Shown here: piece by piece, positions 35,643 to 47,425 of the stretch | Layout: every line of letters starts with the position of its first letter | Position numbering within the stretch: position 1 is the first letter of the stretch | DNA from: Tranquillimonas alkanivorans | GTDB lineage: Bacteria > Pseudomonadota > Alphaproteobacteria > Rhodobacterales > Rhodobacteraceae | Assembly: GCF_900115595.1 (NCBI RefSeq) | Contig: NZ_FOXA01000001.1 | Span: 496,001-560,000 of the forward strand | Length of the DNA stretch: 64,000 bases | Reading direction: 5' to 3' | The notes under the pieces: model-generated | The model's input: only the letters and a program-made list of their open reading frames with translations | What the model was told of the DNA's origin: nothing | The model's database searches: none | Program-made: the position numbers and the translations under genes

Positions 35643-36395
35643 ATGTCACGCTGCCCGCCCCAGTTCGATGAAGCCGCCCAGCCCGGGCTTTTCGACGCGA
35701 CTGACCGTCACGACGCCCCCACGCCTTCCTACCTGCGCGATCACAGGAAGCGTCTGCGCGAGCGGTTCATGCAGGGCGGCCCCGCCGCCATGCCGGATTA
35801 CGAGCTGCTGGAACTGGTCCTGTTCCGCGCGATCCCCCGCCGCGACGTTAAGCCCTTGGGCCGCCGCCTGCTCGACACCTTTGCCGACTTCAACGGCGTG
35901 ATCTCTGCCCCGCCCGACCGACTGCGGCAGATAGATGGCGTGGGAGAGGCCGTGATGCAGGAACTTAAGATCGTCGAGGCTGCGGCACACCGTCTGTCGC
36001 GCGCGCGGGTAATGCAGCGGCATGTGATATCTAGCTGGGACGCCGTCATCGACTACTGCCACACCACGATGTCACACCGCGAGACCGAGCAGTTCCGCGT
36101 CCTGTTCCTCGACCGCAAGAACACCCTGATCGCAGACGAAGAGCAGGCGAGCGGCACGGTCGACCATGTCCCCGTCTACCCACGCGAGGTGGCAAAGCGT
36201 GCGTTGGAACTGAACGCCTCGGCCCTGATCCTCGTGCACAACCATCCATCGGGCGACCCAACACCGTCCGATGCCGACGTGGCGATGACGGCGCAGGTCG
36301 ATGCGGCGTGCCAGGCGCTTGGACTGACGCTGCACGACCACCTGATCGTCGGAAAGAACGCGGAGCTCAGCTTCCGCAGCAGCGGGTACCTGTGA
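35643..36395 (+). CDS. radC: RadC/UPF0758 family JAB-domain protein
   Basis: The 250-residue protein has an N-terminal helix-hairpin-helix-like part ('YELLELVLFRAIPRRDVKPL' and 'LRQIDGVGEAVMQELKIVEA') and a C-terminal MPN/JAB metal-binding domain with 'HNHPSGDPTPSDAD' (about 199-212), the RadC signature. The old DNA-repair label is not supported biochemically, and the true function is unsettled. ATG 35643 is used; a TTG 27 bases upstream in frame is an alternative. It ends one base before the stop of the convergent gene. Confidence 0.9.
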   Translation: MSRCPPQFDEAAQPGLFDATDRHDAPTPSYLRDHRKRLRERFMQGGPAAMPDYELLELVLFRAIPRRDVKPLGRRLLDTFADFNGVISAPPDRLRQIDGVGEAVMQELKIVEAAAHRLSRARVMQRHVISSWDAVIDYCHTTMSHRETEQFRVLFLDRKNTLIADEEQASGTVDHVPVYPREVAKRALELNASALILVHNHPSGDPTPSDADVAMTAQVDAACQALGLTLHDHLIVGKNAELSFRSSGYL

Positions 36396-37949
36396 CTATT
36401 TCAGCCAGACCTCGACCCGCCGGTTGATCTGGCGGCCCCACGCGCTGTCGTCGCAGGCCATCGGCATGGCCTCACCGAAGCCGTCGGTTCCCAGCCGCAC
36501 CGGCTCAAGCGCGGCCGCGCCCAGCGCCGCCTCAACCGCCGCGCGTACCGTCCGTGCGCGATCCCGCGACAGCCGCCGGTTCGCCGAGGCCGGGCCCTGC
36601 CCGTCGCTGAATCCAACGAACAGCATGTCGCGGCCGTCGAAGATCCCCCGCTCCAGCGCCCGCGCCAGCAGGGTGACGTTTGAGCGCGACTGCGCATCCA
36701 GTTCGCTGGAGCCGTTCTCGAACCGGAAGGTCAGCGTCAGCCGATCCCGCCCGGACAGCGCCGCCACCATGCGCTGAAGTTCGTCCAGCCCGGTATCCTC
36801 GCCCGCGCGGGCGATTGCGCTGGCGAACCGCAGCCCCTGCGCATCCAGCGGCACCGCCTCGGGGAATTGGTCGACGAAGCCCGAGCGCCGCACCACCGGC
36901 TGGGCGGCGGGCGACGTGGCATAAGCCAGGAACTGCTGAACCAGCAGCGGGAGCCGCCGCGGCGGGAGGAAGAGGAACAGCGGCGCCGTCAGCGGATAGT
37001 CCTCGGTCTTCAATGTCCGCTCGGTTACCTCGGCCGTGAAGCCGCAAAGTCCGGCCAAAGCCACCGGCGCCGCATTGCCGATATCCGAGAACGTACCGAT
37101 CCCGATGGCGTTCGGATCCTCCGCAACGACGGCCGCCAACGTGGCGGCGTTGTCATGGTGGGTGACTGCGTCGCTTAGCTCCAGCCCCGCGGGCTCCAGC
37201 ACCCACGACACAAATTCCTGCGTCAGCGTCGCATCAGGAGCCAGAAGATGCAGCCGGACCGGCGCGTCGCCCCCCCCGAGGTCGGCCCAGTTCGTGATGT
37301 TCCCGGCGAAGAGTGCGGCGAGCGTGTTGAAGTCGATCTCGGTCACCGGGTTGGCGATGGACACCAGCGGCACCAGCCCGTCCAGCGCCACGATGCGCGA
37401 CCAGCGCGCAGCCGGCCAATCGCCGTAGCCCACGCTTTCGGCCATTGCGCGTTCCTGCGCCGTGGGCTCGCGCAGCGACACGGCCACGTCCGCTTCCTCT
37501 GCCACGAGATCCGCGAAGCCCTCGGCCGAACTGCCGGCCCGCAGGCGGAAGCGACCCACCACCTCACCGCCGTCGTCGCGCAGCAGGAACAGCGACTGGC
37601 CGGCCTCCTCCGCCCGCTCGGCGGTCAGGCCCTGCCGGGCGGCGAAGCTTTCCACCAACGCAGGCAGCAGGACCTCGACCATGCTGCGGGCGCCGGAGAA
37701 CGTGGCGTCTGCGACAAACTGCCGCTCGTCCGGACAGGCCGCGCCCTCGCAGGAGACGCGGGCGCCTTCCAGCGTCAGAACGCCATGCTCGGTCAGGATG
37801 CGGTAGAAGGCCCCGTCGTAGCCTAGAAGCTCACCCGAGACGCTCAACCCGCCGCCGGTGCTGCGCAGTTCCACGACCTCGGCAGCGGCGGACGCCGCAC
37901 CCAGCCCGAGGATCAGCGCGACGCATCGCACCGCACGGGGCAGGATCAT
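36396..37949 (-). CDS. Periplasmic substrate-binding (PstS-like) domain fused to OmpA-type peptidoglycan-binding domain
   Basis: This 517-residue protein has a signal peptide ('MILPRAVRCVALILGLGAASA'), a PBP-like-2 phosphate-binding-type domain (about 85-380: 'LAALFAGNITNWADLGGGDA' is the PstS-like landmark), and a C-terminal OmpA domain ('TFRFENGSSELDAQSRSNV', 'DMLFVGFSDGQG', 'NRRLSRDRARTVRAAVEAAL'), which binds peptidoglycan. The fusion suggests a cell-wall-anchored sensor or scavenger and not an ABC-transporter partner, because no pst genes are near. It lies 22 bases after the gene at 37972-39009 and probably shares its operon. Confidence 0.82.
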   Translation of the reverse strand: MILPRAVRCVALILGLGAASAAAEVVELRSTGGGLSVSGELLGYDGAFYRILTEHGVLTLEGARVSCEGAACPDERQFVADATFSGARSMVEVLLPALVESFAARQGLTAERAEEAGQSLFLLRDDGGEVVGRFRLRAGSSAEGFADLVAEEADVAVSLREPTAQERAMAESVGYGDWPAARWSRIVALDGLVPLVSIANPVTEIDFNTLAALFAGNITNWADLGGGDAPVRLHLLAPDATLTQEFVSWVLEPAGLELSDAVTHHDNAATLAAVVAEDPNAIGIGTFSDIGNAAPVALAGLCGFTAEVTERTLKTEDYPLTAPLFLFLPPRRLPLLVQQFLAYATSPAAQPVVRRSGFVDQFPEAVPLDAQGLRFASAIARAGEDTGLDELQRMVAALSGRDRLTLTFRFENGSSELDAQSRSNVTLLARALERGIFDGRDMLFVGFSDGQGPASANRRLSRDRARTVRAAVEAALGAAALEPVRLGTDGFGEAMPMACDDSAWGRQINRRVEVWLK

Positions 37950-37971
37950 ATGGCGTGCTCGGCTGCCGGCG

Positions 37972-39009
37972 TCATCGTCCGGCGATCTTCAGGTTCTGCA
38001 GCAGGTTTTTCAACACGAGAATGCCGCCGATGGCGTCACAGTCGGGAACCGACACAGTGAGCGCCGTGCGCTCCACTCCGCCCGTGCCGTCCGGTTGAAG
38101 CGCCTCGGCGGTGATGTCGCGACCACAGGAGAGCTCGGTCACTTCGACTTCGGCTTTGAGCGCTACGTCGCCCGCGCGCTCGATCGCTCCGGTCGGGAAG
38201 GTGTAGACCTGCGCCTGACGCGGCGCGTCGAGGGTCGGGTCGCCGAGCTCGGTCAGGAAGCCGCCCTTGCCATGCGCGGCGCGCATGATGTCTCCCGGTG
38301 CACCGGACCAGAGGTGGCCTTCGTCGCCATAACCAGCTCCGAACTCCAGCGCGTGCAGCTGAGGTCCCGCGCGGCCCGCCCATTGCAGCGCCACGTGTTC
38401 GTACTCGTCATGGTCGGTCACCGTGACCACGACCTCTTCGGGCTCTTCGCCCTCGATCCGGGCGGTATAGGTCGCTTCCTCCGTCATCGCCGGCACCAAA
38501 AGATCAAGCCCGCCGTACTGCGACAGGCGCTCCGCGATCACCAGCCCCTCGTGCGCGACCTCGACCCGCACGTCGGCGGCGCAGGGGGCAGTCAGAGACA
38601 GGAGGACCATGCTGCCGGGGATCGTGTCAGCCTCGAACGTGACGTCGCAGTCGCCGGTCGATCGCGGCTCAAGCGGGCCGGGCAGGATGGGTGCGGGCGC
38701 CGGAACGTCCGCCCGGTCGGGACCGGAGCGGGCGGTGCGCACCGGATCGGGGATCGGCAGCGTCACCGGGCGCAGCGCAGCCTCGGGCGGCTTGGGCAGC
38801 TTTACCTCGCGGTCGAAGCGCTGTTCGACACTCGCCTGGGCATAGGCCATCTCGACTGGCTGCGCGCCCTCGGCGCTCTGTGCCGCGGTGGCCGGCTGTC
38901 CGCCCGCCGGGCCGCTCTGCATGAACTGCACCGAGCCGACGACGAGGGCCGTGCAGGCCGCCACCGTCGAGATGCGGCGCAGCGTCTTGCTGTTCGGAGC
39001 TTTGAGCAT
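37972..39009 (-). CDS. Hypothetical membrane-anchored protein, paired with the PBP-OmpA gene
   Basis: I do not recognise a characterised family. The 345-residue protein has a short basic N-terminus, one hydrophobic segment ('ISTVAACTALVVGSVQFMQS', about 13-32), a Pro/Ala-rich linker, and then a soluble region with several Cys ('DCDVTFEADT', 'APCAADVRVEV', 'LSCGRDI', 'VPDCDAIGG') that could form disulfides in the periplasm. ATG 39009 is chosen for GGGAGA 7 bases upstream. It is the upstream gene of a two-gene unit with a secreted peptidoglycan-binding protein, so an envelope role is likely. Confidence 0.6.
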   Translation of the reverse strand: MLKAPNSKTLRRISTVAACTALVVGSVQFMQSGPAGGQPATAAQSAEGAQPVEMAYAQASVEQRFDREVKLPKPPEAALRPVTLPIPDPVRTARSGPDRADVPAPAPILPGPLEPRSTGDCDVTFEADTIPGSMVLLSLTAPCAADVRVEVAHEGLVIAERLSQYGGLDLLVPAMTEEATYTARIEGEEPEEVVVTVTDHDEYEHVALQWAGRAGPQLHALEFGAGYGDEGHLWSGAPGDIMRAAHGKGGFLTELGDPTLDAPRQAQVYTFPTGAIERAGDVALKAEVEVTELSCGRDITAEALQPDGTGGVERTALTVSVPDCDAIGGILVLKNLLQNLKIAGR

Positions 39010-39095
39010 GGCGACGTCTCCCATGATTCCGGGTCTTCCCCGCAACCTGGCCGCCGATTCCGCCGATCGTGTGGCATGTGAACGGCGGTGCGTTG

Positions 39096-39130
39096 CCGCG
39101 GCGCGGGCCTTTCTCCGGCGCGCGCCGCGG
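39096..39130 (-). terminator. GC-rich hairpin directly after secA
   Basis: CCGCGGCGCG (39096-39105) is complementary to CGCGCCGCGG (39121-39130) around a 15-base loop. On the minus strand it starts 8 bases after the secA stop. There is no U-tract after it, so it may act with Rho or as a 3'-end stabiliser. Confidence 0.4.
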
Positions 39131-39138
39131 AAGGTTGA

Positions 39139-41841
<2,703 letters not shown>

Positions 41842-42005
41842 AGTCTCTCCTGACAGCGTCGTGTGAGGGGATTGGTTGCCCGGACGGGCAGGCCGTCCTA
41901 GACAGGGCGCGATGCGCGGCCCCTCACGGCCACTAGGCGATGTAAGGGGGTCAAAACACAGTGTCAACGTCGAGGCCCGAAGCGGCCGGGAAGGAAGGTA
42001 CACCC

Positions 42006-42842
42006 ATGTTCATCACGCGCACCACGCTCCTGGCGGGCGTTGCGGCGGCGTCGTTCGCGCTGCCGGCGGCGGCCCAGGACGCCGGAACCGTCGTCGCCAC
42101 CGTCGGCGACACCGAAATAACGCTGGGCCACGTCGTCGCCATGCGCGAGCAACTGCCCCAGCAGTACCAGCAGATGCCGGATGACGCGCTCTACGAGGCG
42201 CTGGTCGAGCAACTGATCCAGCAGGCCGCGCTGGCCCAGCAAGCGGACGGGCTGTCGACCCGCAACGAGATCGTGCTCGACAACGAACGGCGGACGCTTC
42301 TGGCCGGGCAGGTCGTGCAACAACTTGCCGAGGCCGCCGTGACGGAAGAGGCCGTGCAGGCCGCCTATGACGCCAGCTACACCGGCGGCGAGCCGGAGCC
42401 CGAGTTCAACGCCTCGCACATCCTTCTTGAAAGCGAGGAAGAGGCGCAGGCGGTCGTCGAGGAACTGGAAGGCGGCGCCGACTTCGCGGAACTCGCGCGC
42501 GAGCGCTCCACCGGTCCGTCGGGCCCGAACGGCGGCGAACTCGGCTGGTTCGGTCCGGGCATGATGGTCGCGCCGTTCGAGCAGGCGGTGATGGACCTCG
42601 AGGCCGGCGAGATTTCGGAGCCGGTGCAGACGCAGTTCGGCTGGCACGTCATCAAGCTGAACGAGACGCGGCAACAGGACGCGCCGCCGCTTGACGAAGT
42701 ACGGGCCGAAATTGTCGCCGAGCTTCAGCAGGAAGCGGTTCAAGCCGCAGTGGCCGAGGCGACGCAAACGGCCGAGGTCGAGCGCACGGAAGAGCAGATT
42801 GACCCTGCCCTGATCCGCGACCAATCTCTGCTCGACCAGTAA
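42006..42842 (+). CDS. Periplasmic parvulin-type peptidyl-prolyl isomerase (PpiC/SurA-like)
   Basis: This 278-residue protein has a signal peptide ('[24 protein letters not shown]'-like, cleaved near residue 24), an N-terminal helical chaperone-like region, and a parvulin domain (about 135-220) with '[14 protein letters not shown]', '[15 protein letters not shown]' and '[11 protein letters not shown]'. It would catalyse cis-trans isomerisation of prolyl bonds in newly exported proteins. AAGGAAGG lies 7 bases upstream of ATG 42006. argJ follows after 19 bases, so the genes may be cotranscribed. Confidence 0.9.
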   Translation: MFITRTTLLAGVAAASFALPAAAQDAGTVVATVGDTEITLGHVVAMREQLPQQYQQMPDDALYEALVEQLIQQAALAQQADGLSTRNEIVLDNERRTLLAGQVVQQLAEAAVTEEAVQAAYDASYTGGEPEPEFNASHILLESEEEAQAVVEELEGGADFAELARERSTGPSGPNGGELGWFGPGMMVAPFEQAVMDLEAGEISEPVQTQFGWHVIKLNETRQQDAPPLDEVRAEIVAELQQEAVQAAVAEATQTAEVERTEEQIDPALIRDQSLLDQ

Positions 42843-42861
42843 GGGAACCGGGGCGACGGGC

Positions 42862-44193
42862 ATGGCAAACCGCAAGAAGCAAGTGAAGAAGCTGAAGAAA
42901 AAGGTGGCTTCGCTGAAGACGAAGCTCTCGGCCGCCGAGCCCGCCGCCACCGCCAAGGCCGTGCAGGTGTCCCCCCTCGCGCCCGCCGCGTTTCCCGATC
43001 TGCCCCAGATCGGCGGCGTGCGCTTCGCCTCGGCCGAGGCCGGGGTGCGCTACAAGAACCGGCGCGACGTGATGCTGGTCGAACTGGCCCCCGGCACGGC
43101 AATGGCGGGTGTCTTCACCCGCTCGTCCACCCGCGCGGCGTCGGTCCTCGACTGCCAGGAGAAGATCGGCAAGACCTCGGACAAGGGCGCCGCGATCCTG
43201 GTCAACTCGGGCAACGCCAACGCCTTCACCGGCAGCAACGGCCAGAAAGCCGTGACCGGCGTGGCCGAAGGCGTCGGAAAGGCCATGGGCCTGCCGGTCG
43301 AGCGGGTCTTCACCTCATCCACCGGTGTCATCGGCGAGCCGCTGCCCTTCGACCGGATCACCGCGAAGCTCGACGACCTGAAGGCGTCGCTGTCGCCCGA
43401 GGGTATCGCCGACGCCGCCCGCGCGATAATGACGACCGACACGTTCCCGAAGGGTGCGTCGGCCGAAGTCGAGATCGATGGAACATTGGTGCGCATTGCC
43501 GGCATCGCCAAGGGCTCGGGCATGATCGCGCCCGACATGGCGACAATGCTGGTCTATATCTTCACCGACGCCGCCGTGGATCAGCCCGTGTTGCAGCGCA
43601 TGCTCTCAGGCCTGATGGACGAGACGTTCAACTGCATCACCGTCGACAGCGACACGTCCACGTCTGACGCGCTCTTGCTGGCGGCGACGGGCGCGTCGGG
43701 GGCCAAGCCGATCACCGACCTGCGAACGGCGGACGCGCGCGCCTTCAAGGACGCGCTCGGCGGGGTCATGCTGGACCTCGCCCACCAGGTGGTCCGCGAC
43801 GGCGAAGGCGCGACGAAGTTCGTCGAGGTTCAGGTGACGGGCGCGGCCACGCCGGCCGACGCGCGGAAGGTGGCGTCGGCCATAGCCAATTCACCGCTCG
43901 TCAAGACGGCGGTGGCGGGCGAGGATCCGAACTGGGGCCGTGTGGTCATGGCCGTCGGCAAGTCCGGGGCCAAGGCCGACCGGGACAAGCTGGCCATCCG
44001 CTTCGGCGACATCCTGGTGGCCGAGAAGGGCTGGGTCTCGCCCGACTACACCGAGGAAGCGGGCGCCGCCTACATGAAACGTGACGAGCTGGTGATCGCC
44101 GTCGACCTTGGCCTGGGCGAAGGCACGGCGACCATGTGGACCTGTGACCTGACGGACCGCTACATCGAAATCAACGCGGACTACCGATCTTGA
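42862..44193 (+). CDS. argJ: Bifunctional glutamate N-acetyltransferase / ornithine acetyltransferase ArgJ
   Basis: ArgJ recycles the acetyl group in arginine synthesis and self-cleaves into two chains before Thr228 in 'GMIAPDMATMLVYIF', a nucleophile conserved in the family. 'LVNSGNANAFTG' (113-124) is a further landmark, and the C-terminus 'TDRYIEINADYRS' is typical. The 443-residue protein carries an extra Lys-rich, coiled-coil-like N-terminus of about 34 residues ('NRKKQVKKLKKKVASLKTKL') before the usual start near 'VSPLAPAAFP'. Whether it acts as ornithine-only or also as glutamate acetyltransferase cannot be read from sequence. mutT overlaps its stop. Confidence 0.94.
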   Translation: MANRKKQVKKLKKKVASLKTKLSAAEPAATAKAVQVSPLAPAAFPDLPQIGGVRFASAEAGVRYKNRRDVMLVELAPGTAMAGVFTRSSTRAASVLDCQEKIGKTSDKGAAILVNSGNANAFTGSNGQKAVTGVAEGVGKAMGLPVERVFTSSTGVIGEPLPFDRITAKLDDLKASLSPEGIADAARAIMTTDTFPKGASAEVEIDGTLVRIAGIAKGSGMIAPDMATMLVYIFTDAAVDQPVLQRMLSGLMDETFNCITVDSDTSTSDALLLAATGASGAKPITDLRTADARAFKDALGGVMLDLAHQVVRDGEGATKFVEVQVTGAATPADARKVASAIANSPLVKTAVAGEDPNWGRVVMAVGKSGAKADRDKLAIRFGDILVAEKGWVSPDYTEEAGAAYMKRDELVIAVDLGLGEGTATMWTCDLTDRYIEINADYRS

Positions 44194-44588
44194 AGGTGGT
44201 GCTTGTCTCGGCCGTCGCACTCATCGACCGCGACGGCCGCGTTCTTCTGGCGCAGCGTCCTGCCGGCAAGTCCATGGCGGGCCTGTGGGAATTTCCCGGC
44301 GGAAAGGTCGAGCCGGGCGAGACGCCCGAGGCCGCGCTGATCCGGGAACTGTACGAGGAGTTGGGGATCGAGACCTGGCAAAGCTGCCTCGCCCCCCTGA
44401 CCTTCGCCAGCCACAGCTACGAGGATTTCCACCTGCTGATGCCGCTTTTCGCCTGCCGGAAGTGGGACGGCCAGCCGCACCCGCGCGAAGATCAAGCGTT
44501 GAAGTGGGTCAAGGCGCGCGATCTGCGCAAATATCCCATGCCGCCCGCCGATGTCCCGGTGATCCCGATCCTGCGCGACTGGCTCTGA
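44190..44588 (+). CDS. mutT: MutT-family (8-oxo-dGTP) NUDIX pyrophosphatase
   Basis: The 132-residue protein contains a complete NUDIX box (37-60: Gly37, Glu43, then REL-x-EE-x-G) in 'GGKVEPGETPEAAL' and 'IRELYEELGI', and the 'VLLAQRPAGKSMAGLWEFPG' segment typical of MutT, which hydrolyses oxidised GTP/dGTP. The start is TTG 44190, overlapping the argJ stop as TTGA; GTG 44196 is the alternative and would drop two residues. The argJ-mutT pairing is common in Rhodobacterales. Confidence 0.9.
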   Translation: MKVVLVSAVALIDRDGRVLLAQRPAGKSMAGLWEFPGGKVEPGETPEAALIRELYEELGIETWQSCLAPLTFASHSYEDFHLLMPLFACRKWDGQPHPREDQALKWVKARDLRKYPMPPADVPVIPILRDWL

Positions 44589-44606
44589 AACGAAACTGTC
44601 TCAACT

Positions 44607-44635
44607 TTGCACGAAAAGTAACGCTTTCGTATAAG
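44607..44635 (+). promoter_or_regulatory. Sigma-70-type promoter upstream of the 43-codon gene
   Basis: TTGCAC (44607-44612) and TATAAG (44630-44635) are separated by 17 bases in an AT-rich gap after mutT. Initiation would fall near 44642, about 69 bases before the small gene. Confidence 0.55.
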
Positions 44636-44647
44636 GACGTCCCGTTA

Positions 44648-44662
44648 TTAGTGCGTCGTTAA
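44648..44662. promoter_or_regulatory. Near-consensus CtrA-type motif (TTAG-N7-TTAA)
   Basis: This matches the TTAA-N7-TTAA CtrA consensus at seven of eight positions. It lies just downstream of the predicted -10 element, a position suited to repression. AT-rich flanks make a chance match possible. Confidence 0.3.
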
Positions 44663-44710
44663 TATTTTTCACCCACAAAGGAACCACGAGACCAAGGGGT
44701 GGGTTGTACA

Positions 44711-44842
44711 ATGCTCAAAACCATAACCATCGGCAGCTGCGTTTCCGTGCAGGGCCTTCTGGTACGTGCACTGGAAGACGGGCGCATCGTCGTCCGCGTG
44801 GGTCAGCGCATGTTCACCGGATTTCCGGTTCAGGCCGCCTGA
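44711..44842 (+). CDS. Small conserved-looking protein (43 residues), unknown function
   Basis: The reading frame gives a 43-residue protein beginning 'MLKTITIGSCVSVQGLLVRA' and ending 'GFPVQAA'. It alternates hydrophobic and polar residues ('GRIVVRVGQRMFTG'), which suggests a small beta-barrel-like fold. Several features support real coding: its own promoter 76 bases upstream, a strong terminator 26 bases downstream, and a G-rich ribosome-site region before the ATG. I recall similar short proteins in Rhodobacterales but cannot name a family. It has no obvious link to the genes on either side. Confidence 0.65.
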   Translation: MLKTITIGSCVSVQGLLVRALEDGRIVVRVGQRMFTGFPVQAA

Positions 44843-44867
44843 CAGCAGGCACCACGGACGGAAAAGA

Positions 44868-44905
44868 GAAAGGGGACGGTGACAGGCACCGTCCCCTTTT
44901 CTTTT
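44868..44905. terminator. Bidirectional rho-independent terminator between the small gene and infB
   Basis: AAAGGGGACGGTG (44869-44881) pairs over 13 bp with CACCGTCCCCTTT (44887-44899) around a 5-base loop. CTTTT and T-rich bases follow on the plus strand, and an A-rich run precedes it, giving a U-tract on the minus strand as well. It ends both the plus-strand small gene and the minus-strand infB operon. Confidence 0.9.
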
Positions 44906-44923
44906 GTGCCGATCCCGCGGGGA

Positions 44924-47425
44924 TCAGTCGAGCGTACGCTCGACCTCCTCCCGCTCGAAGATCTCGATGACGTCGCCCGGGCGGATGTCCTCGTAGTTCT
45001 CGAAGGCCATGCCGCACTCCTGGCCCGACTGGACCTCGGCAACTTCGTCCTTGAAGCGCTTAAGTGTCTTCAGCGTGCCCTCGTGGATCACCACGTTGTC
45101 CCGCAGCAGGCGGACGCCTGCCGAGCGACGCGCGACGCCCTCGGTGACCAGGCAGCCCGCCACCTTGCCGACGTTGGAGACCTTGAAGACCTCCTTGATC
45201 TCGGCGTAGCCGATGAACTTCTCGCGGATTTCGTTCGACAGCAGGCCCGAAGCAGCCGCCTTCACGTCATCCACCAGGTCGTAGATCACCGAGTAGTACC
45301 GGATCTCGACGCCCTTCTGGTTCGCCGTGTTCCGCGCCGCCGCATTGGCCCGGACGTTGAAGCCGAAGACCGGCGCGCCCGAGGCTTCCGCGAGCGTGAT
45401 GTCGCTTTCCGTGATGGCGCCGACGCCCGAGTGCAGCACGCGCACGCGCACCTCCTCGTTGCCGATCTTCTCCATCGCTTGGACGATCGCCTCGGCCGAG
45501 CCCTGCACGTCCGCCTTCACGACGATCGGCATCTCGCTGACGTTCTGGTCCTCTTTGGCCTTCGCCATGAGCTGTTCCAGCGTCGTCGCCGCACCGGCCG
45601 CCGCGCGCTTTTCCTTCGCGGCGTTCTGGCGGTACTCGGCGATCTCGCGGGCCTGGGCCTCGGTCTCTACGACGTTCAGGACGTCGCCGGCCTCGGGCGT
45701 ACCGTTGAGACCCAGCACCTCGACCGGAACCGACGGGCCGGCTTCCTTGACGCGCTCGCCCTTGTCGTTCTCCATGGCGCGGACCTTGCCCCACTGCTCT
45801 CCGACGACGAAGATGTCGCCCTGCCGCAGCGTGCCGTTCTGCACCAGAACGGTGGCCACCGGGCCGCGGCCCACGTCGAGCTGCGCCTCGATGACGGCGC
45901 CTTGAGCGGCACGGTCCGGGTTCGCCTTCAGCTCGAGAATCTCGGCCTGAAGCGCGATGGACTCGAGCAGTTCGTCCAGGCCCTGACCGCTGATGGCCGA
46001 AACCTCGACGTCCTGCACGTCGCCCGACAACTTCTCTACGATGACCTCGTGCTGAAGCAGGTCGGTGCGCACCTTGTCCGGGTTGGCGGACGGCTTGTCG
46101 ACCTTGTTGATCGCCACGATCATCGGGACCTTCGCCGCCTTGGCATGGTTGATTGCCTCGATCGTCTGCGGCATCACCGCGTCATCGGCCGCGACCACAA
46201 GAACCACGATGTCCGTCACCTGCGCGCCACGGGCCCGCATCGACGTGAAGGCCGCGTGGCCCGGCGTATCGAGGAACGTCAGGATCGAGCCGCTGTCGGT
46301 CTCGACCTGGTAGGCACCGATGTGCTGCGTAATGCCGCCGGCCTCGCCCGACACAACCTTGGCGTTCCGGATCGCGTCCAGAAGCGAGGTCTTGCCGTGG
46401 TCGACGTGGCCCATGACGGTGATCACCGGCGGACGGCCCTTCATGTCTTCGGGCTTGTCCTCGACCTGGTCGATCACGTCCTCGACGTCAGCGTCCGAGA
46501 CGCGGACGACGTTGTGGCCGAAGTCTTCGATGATCAACTCGGCGGTGTCGGCGTCGATGGTCTGGTTCTGGGTCGCCATGATGCCGTTCTGCATCAGCGA
46601 CTTGACCACGTCGGCCACACGCTCGGCCATGCGGTTGGCCAGCTCCGAAACGACGATCGCCTCGGGCAGCTGCACGTCGCGGCGCACCTTTTCACGCTCG
46701 ACCTTGCCGCCCATCGCCTTCTGGCGCGCACGCTCTTGCTTGCGCTTCATCGCGGCGAGCGAGCGCTGGCGTCCACCGCCCTCGCCACTCAGCGCCTGGT
46801 TCAGCGTCAGCTTGCCAGACCGGCGTCCATCAGCGGCCTTGCCCTTGGACGGCTTCGGCGTGCGGTCGCGCTCGCGGTCGTCGCGGCGCGCAGGCGCGGG
46901 CTTGCCGCCGCCACGCGGCTGCTCCTGCTGCGCGGCCGGGGCCGGGGCCGGCGTAGGTTCCGCAGCCTTGGCCGCGGCACGGGCCTTCGCCTCTTCCTCT
47001 TCGCGCTTCTTGCGCTCTTCCTCTTCGGCCTTGGCCTTCAGCGCTTCCTCGCGCTCGCGCTCTTCGCGCTCCTTGGCCTCCTGCTCGGCCCGGCGGCGTT
47101 CGCGCTCTTCGGCACGCGCCTTCTCCTCGGCCTCGCGTTGCGCCTGCTCCTCGGACTCGCGCGCCTTGGCGGCGGCGAGCGCCTTCATCCGGCGCTCGAG
47201 CTCGGCATCAGAGATGCCGGCGGGGCGCCGTTTCGGGTCCCCGACGGGACCGCCGGAGGCAGCGCCACCGGATTTCTGTGCACCGGGCTTCGGCACGACC
47301 ACGCGCTTGCGCTTGGTCTCGACCACGACGTTCTTCGTCCGGCCGTGGGAGAAGCTTTGCTTCACCTGTCCGGAGCGCGGACCGCCGCGCAGGCCGAGGG
47401 TCTTCTTGCCGTCATTCTCGCTCAT
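44924..47425 (-). CDS. infB: Translation initiation factor IF-2
   Basis: IF-2 is the GTPase that delivers initiator tRNA to the ribosome. The 833-residue protein has a highly charged Glu/Lys/Ala-rich N-terminal region (about 60-190) with an alphaproteobacterial IF2 extension ('[20 protein letters not shown]'). The GTPase core has '[17 protein letters not shown]' (about 336-352), '[15 protein letters not shown]' and 'AINKVDKP', followed by the C-terminal domains that bind fMet-tRNA. Its ATG overlaps the ylxR stop as ATGA. It is the last gene of the rimP-nusA-ylxR-infB operon and is followed by a strong terminator. Confidence 0.98.
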   Translation of the reverse strand: MSENDGKKTLGLRGGPRSGQVKQSFSHGRTKNVVVETKRKRVVVPKPGAQKSGGAASGGPVGDPKRRPAGISDAELERRMKALAAAKARESEEQAQREAEEKARAEERERRRAEQEAKEREEREREEALKAKAEEEERKKREEEEAKARAAAKAAEPTPAPAPAAQQEQPRGGGKPAPARRDDRERDRTPKPSKGKAADGRRSGKLTLNQALSGEGGGRQRSLAAMKRKQERARQKAMGGKVEREKVRRDVQLPEAIVVSELANRMAERVADVVKSLMQNGIMATQNQTIDADTAELIIEDFGHNVVRVSDADVEDVIDQVEDKPEDMKGRPPVITVMGHVDHGKTSLLDAIRNAKVVSGEAGGITQHIGAYQVETDSGSILTFLDTPGHAAFTSMRARGAQVTDIVVLVVAADDAVMPQTIEAINHAKAAKVPMIVAINKVDKPSANPDKVRTDLLQHEVIVEKLSGDVQDVEVSAISGQGLDELLESIALQAEILELKANPDRAAQGAVIEAQLDVGRGPVATVLVQNGTLRQGDIFVVGEQWGKVRAMENDKGERVKEAGPSVPVEVLGLNGTPEAGDVLNVVETEAQAREIAEYRQNAAKEKRAAAGAATTLEQLMAKAKEDQNVSEMPIVVKADVQGSAEAIVQAMEKIGNEEVRVRVLHSGVGAITESDITLAEASGAPVFGFNVRANAAARNTANQKGVEIRYYSVIYDLVDDVKAAASGLLSNEIREKFIGYAEIKEVFKVSNVGKVAGCLVTEGVARRSAGVRLLRDNVVIHEGTLKTLKRFKDEVAEVQSGQECGMAFENYEDIRPGDVIEIFEREEVERTLD

